Part shown: piece by piece, positions 24,665 to 34,576 of the stretch
Layout of the letters: every line of letters begins with the position of its first letter
Numbering within the stretch: position 1 is the stretch's first letter
From: Nocardia goodfellowii
GTDB lineage: Bacteria > Actinomycetota > Actinomycetes > Mycobacteriales > Mycobacteriaceae
DNA: 64,000 bases
Direction of reading: 5' to 3'
NCBI RefSeq assembly: GCF_017875645.1
Contig: NZ_JAGGMR010000001.1
Span: 5,642,001-5,706,000 of the forward strand
Translations under genes and position numbers: made by a program
The notes under the pieces: model-generated
The model's database searches: none
What the model was told of the DNA's origin: nothing
What the model saw: the letters and a program-made list of their open reading frames with translations, nothing else

Positions 24665-26311
24665 TTGACCCCCTCGACTCCTGCCACCACGGCCCCCGCC
24701 GTGACCTTCGCGGAGCTGGGACTACCCGCCGTCCTCGTCCAGACGTTGCGCCGCAACGGGATCGAGGCGCCCTTCCCCATCCAGGCCGCCACCTGCCGCG
24801 ACGCGCTGGCGGGCAAAGACGTCCTCGGACGCGGGCCCACCGGCTCCGGCAAAACCCTCGCTTTCGGCCTGCCGATGCTGACCCTGCTGGCCGGTAATGC
24901 CGGCGCCAAGCCCGGCCGCCCGCGCGGCCTCGTGCTGGTGCCCACCCGCGAGCTGGCCACCCAGATCGAACGCGCCCTCGACGAGCTCGCGCTCGCGCTC
25001 GGCCTGCGCATCGCCTCCGTCGTCGGCGGCGCGCCCATCAAGCGCCAGGCCGACCGGCTCGCGCGCGGCGTCGATCTGCTCATCGCCACGCCCGGTCGCC
25101 TGGAAGACCTGATCAAGCAGCGCTCCGCGGACCTGTCCGACGTGCGCATCACCGCGCTCGACGAAGCCGACCACATGGCCGACATGGGCTTCCTTCCCCA
25201 GGTCACCAAGCTGCTCGATCGCACCCCGAAAGACGGTCAGCGCCTGCTGTTCTCGGCCACCCTCGACGGCGACGTCGACAAACTGGTCAAGAAGTACCTG
25301 CACTCCCCCGTCACGCATTCCACCGCGCCCGCCTCGGCCTCGGTCTCGACCATGTCGCACCACCTGCTCTACGTGCGCGACAAGTTCGACAAGCGCGCGG
25401 TGGCCACCGAGATCGCCGCCCGTGACGGCCTGACCATCATGTTCGTGCGCACCAAGCACGGCGCGGACCGTCTGGCCAAGCAGTTGCGCGGTGCGGGCGT
25501 CAACGCCGGCGCGATGCACGGTGGCAAGGCTCAGAACAATCGCGAACGCACCCTGGCCGCGTTCGCCGACGGCACCACTCCCGTGCTGGTCGTCACCGAC
25601 GTCGCCGCGCGCGGCATCCACATCGACGGCATTTCCCTTGTCGTGCATGTGGATCCGCCCGCCGAGTCCAAGGCCTACCTGCACCGCGCGGGCCGCACCG
25701 CGCGCGCCGGCGAGGACGGTGTGGTCGTCACGCTGGTCACCACCGAGGAGCGCGCCGAGGTGGAGAAGATGACCCGCAAGGCGGGCGTCGACGTCGTCGG
25801 CGTGACGGTGCGACCGGGCGACCGAAAGCTGATCGAGATCACCGGTGCCAAGCAGCCTTCGGGCGTGCCGATCGCACCGGCGGCCGCGCCCGCGGTAAAC
25901 GCGCCCAGGACCGGCGGCCGTTCCACCGGCGGCGGCCGACCCCGCCGCGACGGCAGCGCCGACTCCAACGGTTACGCGTCCTCGCGCCGTTCCGACGGAT
26001 CCGGCCGTCCCGCAACAGGTTCCGGCCGCTCGGGCGCGACGCGCGGGTCCACTGGCGGCGCGAGCCGTGGCGCAGGATCCGCTGGCCGCACCGCCGGTGC
26101 AGTCCGCGGTACGAGCACTCCCGCGCGTGCTGAGAGTGGCGCTCGCACCGCCACCGCGCCCAAATCGACTGGTGCCCACAGCCGTTCCACCGGGGCCGCG
26201 TCCACCGGTCGCGCGACGCGCGCGAGTGGCACTGACACGCCCGGAAACGCGCGTCGCCGCGCCGGTCGCCCCCAGGGCTCCCCGGCCCACCGCAACCGCG
26301 GAGCAAACTAG
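24665..26311 (+). CDS. DEAD-box RNA helicase
   Basis: About 548 aa ATP-dependent RNA helicase. The Q-motif region is FAELGLP to APFPIQ, and motif I GPTGSGKT is at residues 57-64. Motif II is DEAD in ALDEADHMADMGF (near 175), motif III is SAT, and motif VI is HRAGRTARAGE. The last 130 residues are a low-complexity basic tail rich in Arg, Gly, Ser, Thr and Ala, typical for RNA binding and cold or ribosome-assembly roles. I choose TTG at 24665 (GAAAGG upstream); the reading frame continues upstream but without family similarity. Confidence 0.92.
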   Translation: MTPSTPATTAPAVTFAELGLPAVLVQTLRRNGIEAPFPIQAATCRDALAGKDVLGRGPTGSGKTLAFGLPMLTLLAGNAGAKPGRPRGLVLVPTRELATQIERALDELALALGLRIASVVGGAPIKRQADRLARGVDLLIATPGRLEDLIKQRSADLSDVRITALDEADHMADMGFLPQVTKLLDRTPKDGQRLLFSATLDGDVDKLVKKYLHSPVTHSTAPASASVSTMSHHLLYVRDKFDKRAVATEIAARDGLTIMFVRTKHGADRLAKQLRGAGVNAGAMHGGKAQNNRERTLAAFADGTTPVLVVTDVAARGIHIDGISLVVHVDPPAESKAYLHRAGRTARAGEDGVVVTLVTTEERAEVEKMTRKAGVDVVGVTVRPGDRKLIEITGAKQPSGVPIAPAAAPAVNAPRTGGRSTGGGRPRRDGSADSNGYASSRRSDGSGRPATGSGRSGATRGSTGGASRGAGSAGRTAGAVRGTSTPARAESGARTATAPKSTGAHSRSTGAASTGRATRASGTDTPGNARRRAGRPQGSPAHRNRGAN

Positions 26312-26611
26312 CCTGCGCTGGTAGGCCCCGGCCCGAATACGGTGTATACCAACGCTGAGCGACACTTTCCGAAATGTTGCCGCTCAGCGTTGGAAGCCTC
26401 GATACTCGAGCTGCGCACCACCGATGTCGCCGAACACCCGCGACAACAGGCGCGCGGCGAGAACAGCCTCGACCTGCCCGACAGTTACGACTTGCTGCCC
26501 ATCGCGGTGATCTGCGCCCTGGGCTCCGAGCAATCGGCATCCAGGCACTCAACCAGGACGCGCCGATCGCGTTCGAGTTTGATCACCTCAGCGCATCGCG
26601 CGGTGGACACT
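26312..26611. other. Intergenic region between the helicase and the DMT-like transporter
   Basis: It holds a strong hairpin (26349-26393) and presumably the promoter of the transporter. The open frame that runs through it into the transporter has no family similarity, so I treat it as non-coding. Confidence 0.5.
26349..26393. terminator. Strong hairpin downstream of the helicase gene
   Basis: CCAACGCTGAGCG (26349-26361) and CGCTCAGCGTTGG (26381-26393) form a perfect 13-bp stem. The loop (ACACTTTCC then GAAATGT) can itself pair in part, extending the structure. No T-tract; it probably ends helicase transcription on its own or with Rho. Confidence 0.6.
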
Positions 26612-27460
26612 GTGCCCGTGCCACATCATCCGCTAGCCGCCATCCTCTGCGCGCTTGTCGCTGCCCTGCTGTTCGCGGTCGCTGCCGTTGCTCAGCAGCG
26701 GGCGGCCGCGGCGGTGCCGGAGGGTGCGTCTCTGCTGGGTTCGCTGGTGCGGAACCCGCGCTGGTGGGCCGCGATCATCGGGGACGCGGGCGGCTACGCC
26801 ATGCAGGTGGCCGCGCTCGCGCTCGGACCGGTTCTGCTGGTACAGCCGATTCTGGTGAGCGCTTTGGTTTTCGCGTTGCCGCTCTCGGCGCGCCTCAATG
26901 CTCGCCGGGTTTCCGCTCGCACCTGGGGCATGGCGCTCGCGCTGGTTGCCGCGCTGGCCGGATTTCTCATTATCGGCGACCCGACCGAAGGCAATCCGAC
27001 TGCGGCGCTGAGCGATTGGTTGTGGCCGCTGGCGATCCTGTTGGGGCTGATAGCGATCGCGGTGCTTGCCGGGCTCCGTAGCGACCCGACCCGCCGCGCC
27101 CTGCTGTTCGGCGCCGCGGGTGGTTCGCTGTATGGCTTGGCCGCGGCCCTCACCGCCGGCGTCGCCGGCCAGTTCTCGCGCGGCTTTCTCCCTCTGCTCG
27201 TCGATTGGCAGACGTGGGCGTTGGTCGCCGCCGGGCTCGTCGGGCTCTACCTCCAGCAGCAGGCCTTCCACGTGGGCCCGCTGGCCGCCTCACTGCCCGC
27301 CGTCACCATCACCGAGCCGCTGGCCGCGGCCTTCCTCGGCCTCACCGTCCTCGACGAGCGCTTGCGCACCAGCGGATTGGGGATCATCGCCATCGCGGTA
27401 GCCGTAATCGTCATGTGCGCCACCACGATTCGACTCTCCCGCACCCAGGCCGAGACCTGA
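26612..27460 (+). CDS. DMT/EamA-like membrane transporter
   Basis: About 282 aa with around nine to ten hydrophobic segments in two halves, the drug/metabolite transporter pattern. The second half is typical (FHVGPLAASLPAVTITEPLAAAFLGLTVLDE), a hallmark of the EamA repeat ending in an acidic residue. The GTG at 26612 has GGTGGA 5 nt upstream; codons before it lack membrane character. The substrate is unknown; such proteins in Nocardia are often annotated only as DMT transporters. Confidence 0.82.
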   Translation: MPVPHHPLAAILCALVAALLFAVAAVAQQRAAAAVPEGASLLGSLVRNPRWWAAIIGDAGGYAMQVAALALGPVLLVQPILVSALVFALPLSARLNARRVSARTWGMALALVAALAGFLIIGDPTEGNPTAALSDWLWPLAILLGLIAIAVLAGLRSDPTRRALLFGAAGGSLYGLAAALTAGVAGQFSRGFLPLLVDWQTWALVAAGLVGLYLQQQAFHVGPLAASLPAVTITEPLAAAFLGLTVLDERLRTSGLGIIAIAVAVIVMCATTIRLSRTQAET

Positions 27461-27464
27461 AGGC

Positions 27465-28037
27465 TCAGTCGACGGTCAGGTGGTAGGTCGTGTCGACCCA
27501 GAACCCGCCGCCGGTGCTCGCTTTGATCTCCAGCACGTAATGTCCGGGGACCAGCGGAGCCAGCCCGGCCCACAGTCCCCAGGCGCGGCGACGCCTCAGC
27601 GAGGCCCGCAGCGGCCGCACCTTCGCCCAGAAGGGCGGCGAGACGAACTCACGCAACTCGAGCGGCACACCGTTGAGATAGGCCTTCGCCGAGACGACGT
27701 CCATGGTCAGCGGCTCTTTCGAGACCCGCATCGTGTGCACCGTATTGATCACCGGGAAGAACAGCGCCCTTCCCGAGGGCACGGCGCACCGGCGCACGAC
27801 CCGCCCGCCATAGGTACCCGCGAGGAACCAGACCTCCGCGGACTGATTCCAGGCCGCGTGCTCGCCGGTCTCGTCGGCGACCGGACTGCGATCGGCGGGG
27901 GCCGACAACGCCCACTGCCACCAGCGCGCCGCGAGATATCCGCCGTCCCGCTCGCTCAACTCCCACGAGCTGCCGCTCCGCACCCCATCGTCCATGCCAC
28001 ACTCCGCGAACAGCCCACCCACGGGCACCCACTCCAA
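27465..28037 (-). CDS. Conserved protein of unknown function
   Basis: 190 aa, or 176 aa if the ATG at 27995 is used (MDDGVRSGSSWELSERDG). The pattern WNQSAEVWFLAGTYGGRVVRRCAVPSGRALFFPVINTV occurs in a widespread bacterial family usually annotated as hypothetical and often exported. The C-terminus (LVPGHYVLEIKASTGGGFWVDTTYHLTV) looks like an immunoglobulin-like beta sandwich. No signal peptide is visible, so this copy may act inside the cell or lack its leader. It is convergent with the transporter at 27460 and divergent from guaB1 at 28114. Confidence 0.7.
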   Translation of the reverse strand: MEWVPVGGLFAECGMDDGVRSGSSWELSERDGGYLAARWWQWALSAPADRSPVADETGEHAAWNQSAEVWFLAGTYGGRVVRRCAVPSGRALFFPVINTVHTMRVSKEPLTMDVVSAKAYLNGVPLELREFVSPPFWAKVRPLRASLRRRRAWGLWAGLAPLVPGHYVLEIKASTGGGFWVDTTYHLTVD

Positions 28038-28044
28038 CCGCTAG

Positions 28045-29550
<1,506 letters not shown>

Positions 29551-29596
29551 TACCCGGTTGGTCGGGCTCGGGCTCGACACACCCGCGGAATTCGGT

Positions 29597-29630
29597 TACC
29601 GGCCCACGCGTCGCCTCGCGTGGGCCGGTA
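29597..29630 (+). terminator. Hairpin terminator after guaB1
   Basis: A perfect 14-bp stem (TACCGGCCCACGCG with CGCGTGGGCCGGTA) and a 6-nt loop, about 47 bp after the guaB1 stop. It is followed by CCATCATTGG, without a real T-tract. Confidence 0.65.
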
Positions 29631-29683
29631 CCATCATTGGCACAGCCGGAACATCCGGCTCTTCCCCCGCCGAAAGGAACAAG

Positions 29684-29821
29684 TTGTCACCCGCGTCCAA
29701 GGGCGCCACCAAGGAGGGCTCCTCTACCGAGCCGGGTGACAAACCCGGCGCCCTCCATCCCGCAACAGTCCCTGCCGATTCCGACGACCCCTCCCAACGC
29801 GGCCGCGACGGGTGGTGCTGA
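29684..29821 (+). CDS. Possible 45-aa leader protein overlapping the CNNM start
   Basis: TTG start with AAAGGAAC upstream. It encodes a hydrophilic Ser/Gly/Pro/Asp-rich peptide beginning MSPASKGATKEG and ending GRDGWC. Its stop (29819-29821) lies just before the GTG used for the CNNM protein, so it could couple translation of the membrane protein. GC at third positions is moderate. No family recognised. Low confidence. Confidence 0.35.
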   Translation: MSPASKGATKEGSSTEPGDKPGALHPATVPADSDDPSQRGRDGWC

Positions 29822-29823
29822 TC

Positions 29824-31296
29824 GTGTCAGTCGTACTCACCGTGCTCAGTCTGGTCGGGTTCATCGCCCTGACCGCCGGCACCGCGCTGTTCGTCGCCGC
29901 GGAATTCTCCCTCACCGCGCTCGAACGCAGCACCGTCGAATCCCATGCCCGCGACGGCGACCGCCGGGCCCGCATGGTCCGCCAAGCGCATCGCACGCTG
30001 TCGTTTCAGCTCTCCGGCGCCCAGCTCGGCATCACCATCACGACCTTGGTCACCGGTTACATCGCCGAACCCATCCTGGCTCGCCTGCTCGCACCGTTGT
30101 TCAGTGCGGCGGGGCTCAGCGCAGGTGTCGCACAAGGCATTTCGCTGGCTCTCGCGCTCGTCCTGGCGACCTCGCTGTCGATGATCTACGGCGAGCTGGT
30201 GCCCAAGAACATCGCGATCGCCAAGCCCATGGCCACCGCGCGGTTCACCGCGGGCCCCATGGTCGCGTTCTCCACGATGTTCAAGTGGATGATCAATTTC
30301 CTTAACAACACCGCCAACTGGGTGGTGCGCCGCGTCGGTGTCGAACCGGCCGAGGAATTGCGGTCCGCCCGATCCCCGCAGGAGCTGGGTTCGCTGGTAC
30401 GCACCTCCGCACTGCGCGGCGCGCTGGATCAGCGCACCGCGCAGGTCGTGGACCGCTCGCTGCAGTTCGGTGAGCGCAGCGCCGAAGAATTGATGACCCC
30501 CCGGGTCAAGATCGAATCCCTGGATCAGGACGACACGATCGCCGACCTGCTCGAAGCCGCCGGACGCACCGGGTATTCCCGGTTCCCGGTCATCGACGGC
30601 GACCTGGACAACACCCTCGGCGTCGTGCACGTCAAACAGGCGTTCCTGCATCCGGTGAGCGCCCGCCGCACCATTCCGCTGCGCCGGCTCGCCGCGCCCG
30701 TGCCGATCGTCCCGGCCAGTCTCGACGGCGACGAAGTGCTCGAACGCGTCCGCGCCGACGGCATGCAGGTCGCGCTGGTCGTCGACGAATACGGCGGCAC
30801 CGCGGGCATCGTCACCATGGAGGACTTGATCGAGGAGATCCTCGGCGACGTGCGTGATGAGCACGACGAGGAGGAACGCGACGTGCGCCGGGTCGCCGAC
30901 GGCTGGGACTGCTCGGGTCTGCTGCGCATCGACGAGGTGTCCCGGGCGACCGGATACGACGCGCCCGAGGGCGAATACGAAACCCTGGGCGGGCTCGTGC
31001 TCACTCGGCTGGGCCGGATCCCGGTCGTGCACGACGAGGTCGTGCTGCCGAATTCGCCGGCCCATCACCGGCATCCGTACGAGACCGAGGAGGGCGGCTG
31101 GATCGCCCGGGTAGAGCGGATGGACGGGCGGCGGATCGACCGCGTGCGGTTGATCCCGGTCACCGGTGAGGCGCTGGAGGCGCGGGAACGCAAAGCCGAC
31201 CGCAAGACCCAGCAGCTCATCGATGACGCCAACCAGGCGGATCAGGCCGAATTGACGCAGGCGGAGTACAACCACGCGGAGCACAGTCATGGGTGA
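29824..31296 (+). CDS. CNNM/CorC-type membrane protein (hemolysin family, Rv1842c-like)
   Basis: About 490 aa. The DUF21/CNNM transmembrane domain covers residues 1-185 and contains ALTAGTALFVAAEFSLTALERS and the SMIYGELVPKNIAIAKP motif. A CBS pair (about 210-335) includes VLVVDEYGG-like sequence (VALVVDEYGGTAGIVTMEDLIEEILGDV). A CorC/HlyC C-terminal domain and a charged tail follow. The family is linked to Mg2+/Co2+ export. The start is uncertain between GTG codons at 29812 and 29824. It overlaps the second CNNM gene by 8 nt. Confidence 0.9.
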   Translation: MSVVLTVLSLVGFIALTAGTALFVAAEFSLTALERSTVESHARDGDRRARMVRQAHRTLSFQLSGAQLGITITTLVTGYIAEPILARLLAPLFSAAGLSAGVAQGISLALALVLATSLSMIYGELVPKNIAIAKPMATARFTAGPMVAFSTMFKWMINFLNNTANWVVRRVGVEPAEELRSARSPQELGSLVRTSALRGALDQRTAQVVDRSLQFGERSAEELMTPRVKIESLDQDDTIADLLEAAGRTGYSRFPVIDGDLDNTLGVVHVKQAFLHPVSARRTIPLRRLAAPVPIVPASLDGDEVLERVRADGMQVALVVDEYGGTAGIVTMEDLIEEILGDVRDEHDEEERDVRRVADGWDCSGLLRIDEVSRATGYDAPEGEYETLGGLVLTRLGRIPVVHDEVVLPNSPAHHRHPYETEEGGWIARVERMDGRRIDRVRLIPVTGEALEARERKADRKTQQLIDDANQADQAELTQAEYNHAEHSHG

Positions 31297-32353
31297 TCTG
31301 TTCGGAATCGTGCTCACGGTCGTACTGCTGGCCGCCAACGCCTTCTTCGTCGCCGCCGAGTTCGCGTTGATCTCGGCACGTCGGGACCGCCTGGAAGCCC
31401 TTGCGGCGCAGGGCAAACGCAACGCCGACACGGTGATCCGCGCCGGGGAGAACCTGTCCATGATGCTGGCCGCGGCTCAGCTCGGCATCACCATCTGCTC
31501 GATCCTGCTCGGCCGGGTCGGTGAGCCCGCGGTGGCGCACCTGCTCGAAGGCCCGTTCGAGTTGCTGGGCCTGCCGCAGGGGCTGCTGCATCCGGTCGCG
31601 TTCGCCGGCGCGCTCACCATCGTGGTGATCCTGCACATCCTGTTCGGCGAGATGATTCCGAAGAACATCGCGCTGGCCGGCCCGGAACGCAGTGCGCTGC
31701 TGCTGGTTCCGATCCATCTGGCGTGGCTGCGGCTGGCGCGGCCGTTGATCGCGATCTACAACTTCGCCGCCAACCTGTCGCTGCGCATGCTGCGGATCGA
31801 ACCGAAGGACGAGCTGCAGGCCACCGTCTCCAGCGTCGAATTGGCCGAGATGATCGGCGAGTCCCGGTCCGAGGGTCTGCTCGACGAGGAGGAACACCGC
31901 CGCCTGACCCAGGCGCTGGGCACCTCCGATCGCACCATCGCCGATGTCATGGTGCCGCTGGCCACCACCCGCTCGGTGCCGTTGCGCGGCAACGGGACCA
32001 CCCTCGGGGATATCGAAAACGCCGTCGCCGAGACCGGGTTCTCTCGCTATCCGGTGCGCGCCGACGACGGCTCGCTGGTCGGCTACCTGCACGTCAAGGA
32101 TGTGCTGGACAAGGTCGCCGATGAAAACGCGGGCCCGAGTACGCCCATCCCGCGCACGGATATCCGTCCGTTGCCGACGATGGGCGCGGTCACCACGCTG
32201 TACGAGGCCCTGGCCCGTTTGCGCCGCACCAGCAGCCACCTGGGCCGGGTCGTGGACAACCACGGCAACACCATCGGCATCGTGGCGCTGGAGGATCTGG
32301 TCGAAGAGTTCGTCGGCACCGTGCGCGACGGGACCCACCGCGTGGCCGAATGA
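31289..32353 (+). CDS. CNNM-type membrane protein, short form (Rv1841c-like)
   Basis: 354 aa. The DUF21 domain at the N-terminus has FFVAAEFALISARRDRLEAL and ILFGEMIPKNIALAGPE. It is followed by a CBS pair (MVPLATTRSVPLRGNG to GNTIGIVALEDLVEEFVG). The C-terminal CorC/HlyC domain of its neighbour is missing. It is translated with the previous gene (8-nt overlap), so the two likely form a heteromeric Mg2+-related transporter. Confidence 0.92.
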   Translation: MGDLFGIVLTVVLLAANAFFVAAEFALISARRDRLEALAAQGKRNADTVIRAGENLSMMLAAAQLGITICSILLGRVGEPAVAHLLEGPFELLGLPQGLLHPVAFAGALTIVVILHILFGEMIPKNIALAGPERSALLLVPIHLAWLRLARPLIAIYNFAANLSLRMLRIEPKDELQATVSSVELAEMIGESRSEGLLDEEEHRRLTQALGTSDRTIADVMVPLATTRSVPLRGNGTTLGDIENAVAETGFSRYPVRADDGSLVGYLHVKDVLDKVADENAGPSTPIPRTDIRPLPTMGAVTTLYEALARLRRTSSHLGRVVDNHGNTIGIVALEDLVEEFVGTVRDGTHRVAE

Positions 32354-33213
32354 CCGTCCAGGTTCTGCCCGAGGTCGAGTGGCGGGCGCGTGCCGTCGAG
32401 CACCGCGCCCGCCTCGACAAGCTCGTCGGCCCGTACCTCGACCGGCGGGCCGCCGGCTCGTCGCATCCGGTGATCGACTTCCTGTTCACCTACTACGGGC
32501 ACAAACCCGCCCAATTACGGCGCTGGCACCCGGGTTTCGGCATCGTCCTCGCGGGCGCGCGTGAATACGACGGCGCACGTGGCTATCACCGTGTCGACGC
32601 GGGCTACACCGCCGATCCGGCCTTCCTCGCGAAGCGCCGCGACACCATCGAGTTCGCCGCGAACCTGTTGCGCGCCACCGCCTCCCGGCCCGCTCAGCTG
32701 TCCTGCTTCGGATTGCACGAGTGGGCGATGGTCTACCGCACCGAGGATGTCCGCCATCAGCAGGTGCCTCTGCGGCTGGGTCACGCGGGCACCGACGCGG
32801 TGGTCGAGTCGATGTCGTTGCGCTGCACGCACTATGACGCTTTCCGCTTCTTCACGCCCGACGCTGTCGGGCGCAATGCCCAGCCACTGACCCGCGCCGA
32901 TCAGATCGAACGGGAGCAGCCCGGCTGCCTGCACGGCAATATGGACCTCTACAAATGGGGTTTCAAGCTGGCACCCCTGGTCCCCTCGGACCTGATCCTC
33001 GACACCTTCGAACTCGCCTGCACCGCCCGCGAACTCGACATGCGGGCCAGCCCGTACGACCTCACCGGCTACGGCTACGAACCGATTCCCATCGAGACCC
33101 CGGCCGGGCGCGCCACCTACGTCCGCCGGCAGTCCGAGATCGCCGAGCACGCCGCGCTACTCCGGACGAAGCTGCTCGGGACGTACCGGATGCTGCTGGC
33201 TCGAACAGCCTGA
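32350..33213 (+). CDS. Conserved actinobacterial protein, sometimes annotated 3-methyladenine DNA glycosylase
   Basis: 287 aa soluble protein starting inside the stop of the CNNM gene (ATGA overlap), hence co-translated. Recurring segments are HPVIDFLFTYYGHKPAQLRRWHPGFG, LSCFGLHEWAMVYR, LRCTHYDAFRFFTP and GNMDLYKWGFKL. I recognise these from Nocardia and Rhodococcus proteins labelled as a glycosylase. I cannot see the helix-hairpin-helix or catalytic Asp of AlkA/Tag glycosylases, so the label is doubtful. The many conserved His, Trp and Tyr residues suggest an enzyme. Confidence 0.75.
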   Translation: MTVQVLPEVEWRARAVEHRARLDKLVGPYLDRRAAGSSHPVIDFLFTYYGHKPAQLRRWHPGFGIVLAGAREYDGARGYHRVDAGYTADPAFLAKRRDTIEFAANLLRATASRPAQLSCFGLHEWAMVYRTEDVRHQQVPLRLGHAGTDAVVESMSLRCTHYDAFRFFTPDAVGRNAQPLTRADQIEREQPGCLHGNMDLYKWGFKLAPLVPSDLILDTFELACTARELDMRASPYDLTGYGYEPIPIETPAGRATYVRRQSEIAEHAALLRTKLLGTYRMLLARTA

Positions 33214-33222
33214 GATCACCTC

Positions 33223-33278
33223 TTGAAACGGAACGGATCATTCTGCTACTCTCATAACAGAACAAAACATTCCGTTCC
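33223..33278 (+). promoter_or_regulatory. Promoter with overlapping inverted repeat upstream of the epoxide-hydrolase-like gene
   Basis: -35 TTGAAA (33223-33228), 18-nt spacer, -10 TACTCT (33247-33252). GGAACGGAT (33230-33238) lies in the spacer and its inverted partner ATTCCGTTCC (33269-33278) ends about 4 nt before the AAGGAGA ribosome site. A repressor binding both arms would block transcription. Confidence 0.6.
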
Positions 33279-33290
33279 AAGGAGATCATC

Positions 33291-34397
33291 GTGAACGACA
33301 TCCGCCCCTTCCAGATCGACATCGCCCAGGCCGACCTCGACGATCTCCGCGACCGCCTCGGCCGGGCGCGCTGGACGCCGGCGCTGCCCGGCGCCGACTG
33401 GAGCAAGGGCGTCCCGGTCGACTACCTGCGAGGCCTCGCCCAGTACTGGGCCGACGAATTCGATTGGCGGAAGGTCGAAGCGGAGCTGAACCAGTTCCCG
33501 CAGTTCATCACGGAAATCCAGGGCCAGCCGATCCATTTCAAGCACATCCGCAGCGAGCGGCCGGATGCGCAGGCGCTGCTGTTGCTGCACGACAATCCGG
33601 GTGCGGCGATGGGGCTGCTGGATGTCCTCGAACCGCTCTCGCGGGACTTCCATCTCGTGGTGCCGTTCATGCCGGGCTTCGGGTTCTCCACCCCGCTCAC
33701 CAGCACCGGTTGGACGGTCCCGCGGGTCGCCTCGGTCTTCGCGGAGTTGATGGATCGGCTGGGCTATGACCGTTTCGGCGCGCACGGCGGTGGCGGCGGA
33801 GCCAACGTCTCACTCGAGCTGGGCCGGCAGGTGCCCGACCGGATGATCGGCCTGCACGTCAACGCCTATGTCGCGATGCCCGGCGAGGATGTCGAGGGAC
33901 TGACCGAAGCCGAGCAGGCGCGGATGGCCACCGTCGAGCGGTTCATGCAAGACGGATTCGCGTTCAACATCATGATGTCGACCCGGCCCCAAACCATCGC
34001 GCACAGCCTCAACGACTCCCCCATCGGCCTGCTCGCCTGGATCGTGGAGAAGTTCAAGGAGTGGAGCGACTCGAGCGCGGAACTCCCCGAGCAGGCCATT
34101 CCCAAGGATCGCATGCTCACCGATGCGAGCATCCAATGGTTCACCGGCACTTCGGGTTCCATCGCGCAGAGCTACCACGACGTCGCCCACGATCCGACCG
34201 CGTGGGGCCCGAAGGAGCGCGTCACCGTGCCGACCGCGTTCGCGCTGTCCGCCGGGGACGTCACCATCCGCCGCTGGGCCGAGCGGGACGCGAACGTGGC
34301 GCGCTGGACCGAATTCGACCGGGGCGGCGCCTATCTCGCACTGGAGGCACCCGAACTCGTTGTCGCCGACATCCGGGAGTTCTTCGGCAGTCTGTGA
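33291..34397 (+). CDS. Epoxide-hydrolase-family protein lacking catalytic residues
   Basis: 368 aa alpha/beta-hydrolase with the N-terminal epoxide hydrolase (EHN) region: PFQIDIAQADLDDLRDRLGRARW and the WRKVEAELNQFPQF lid. The family's HGWPG oxyanion motif is HDNPG at 100-104. The GGDWG nucleophile loop is GGGGG at 166-170, so the catalytic Asp is Gly168. The C-terminal GGHF is GGAY, so the catalytic His is Ala347. It therefore cannot hydrolyse epoxides by the known mechanism and is probably a binding or regulatory protein, or has a new activity. GTG start with AAGGAGA upstream; regulated promoter in front. Confidence 0.85.
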   Translation: MNDIRPFQIDIAQADLDDLRDRLGRARWTPALPGADWSKGVPVDYLRGLAQYWADEFDWRKVEAELNQFPQFITEIQGQPIHFKHIRSERPDAQALLLLHDNPGAAMGLLDVLEPLSRDFHLVVPFMPGFGFSTPLTSTGWTVPRVASVFAELMDRLGYDRFGAHGGGGGANVSLELGRQVPDRMIGLHVNAYVAMPGEDVEGLTEAEQARMATVERFMQDGFAFNIMMSTRPQTIAHSLNDSPIGLLAWIVEKFKEWSDSSAELPEQAIPKDRMLTDASIQWFTGTSGSIAQSYHDVAHDPTAWGPKERVTVPTAFALSAGDVTIRRWAERDANVARWTEFDRGGAYLALEAPELVVADIREFFGSL

Positions 34398-34409
34398 CAC
34401 CCCCTGTCG

Positions 34410-34441
34410 GACGACCCCGGTGTCCGCACCGGGGTCGTCCC
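34410..34441 (+). terminator. Intrinsic-terminator-like hairpin
   Basis: A perfect 14-bp stem (GGACGACCCCGGTG with CACCGGGGTCGTCC) and TCCG loop, 12 bp after the stop of the epoxide-hydrolase-like gene; followed by CACATTGTGG. Confidence 0.7.
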
Positions 34442-34576
34442 ACATTGTGGTGCGAATCCCCAGAAACCGCGCCCGAAGTTACCGGCAGTTACTACCATTC
34501 AGTCAGTTCGCACGCCAACTGTCTGAGTCGGCTGTGTGCACGCACTCGAACCGACGAAAATTTGGGAGACGCGACG

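Noticed and set aside
29551-29811. Magnesium riboswitch in front of the CNNM genes
   Set aside because: Only a simple terminator hairpin and a short possible reading frame are visible; no M-box-like conserved segments could be recognised.
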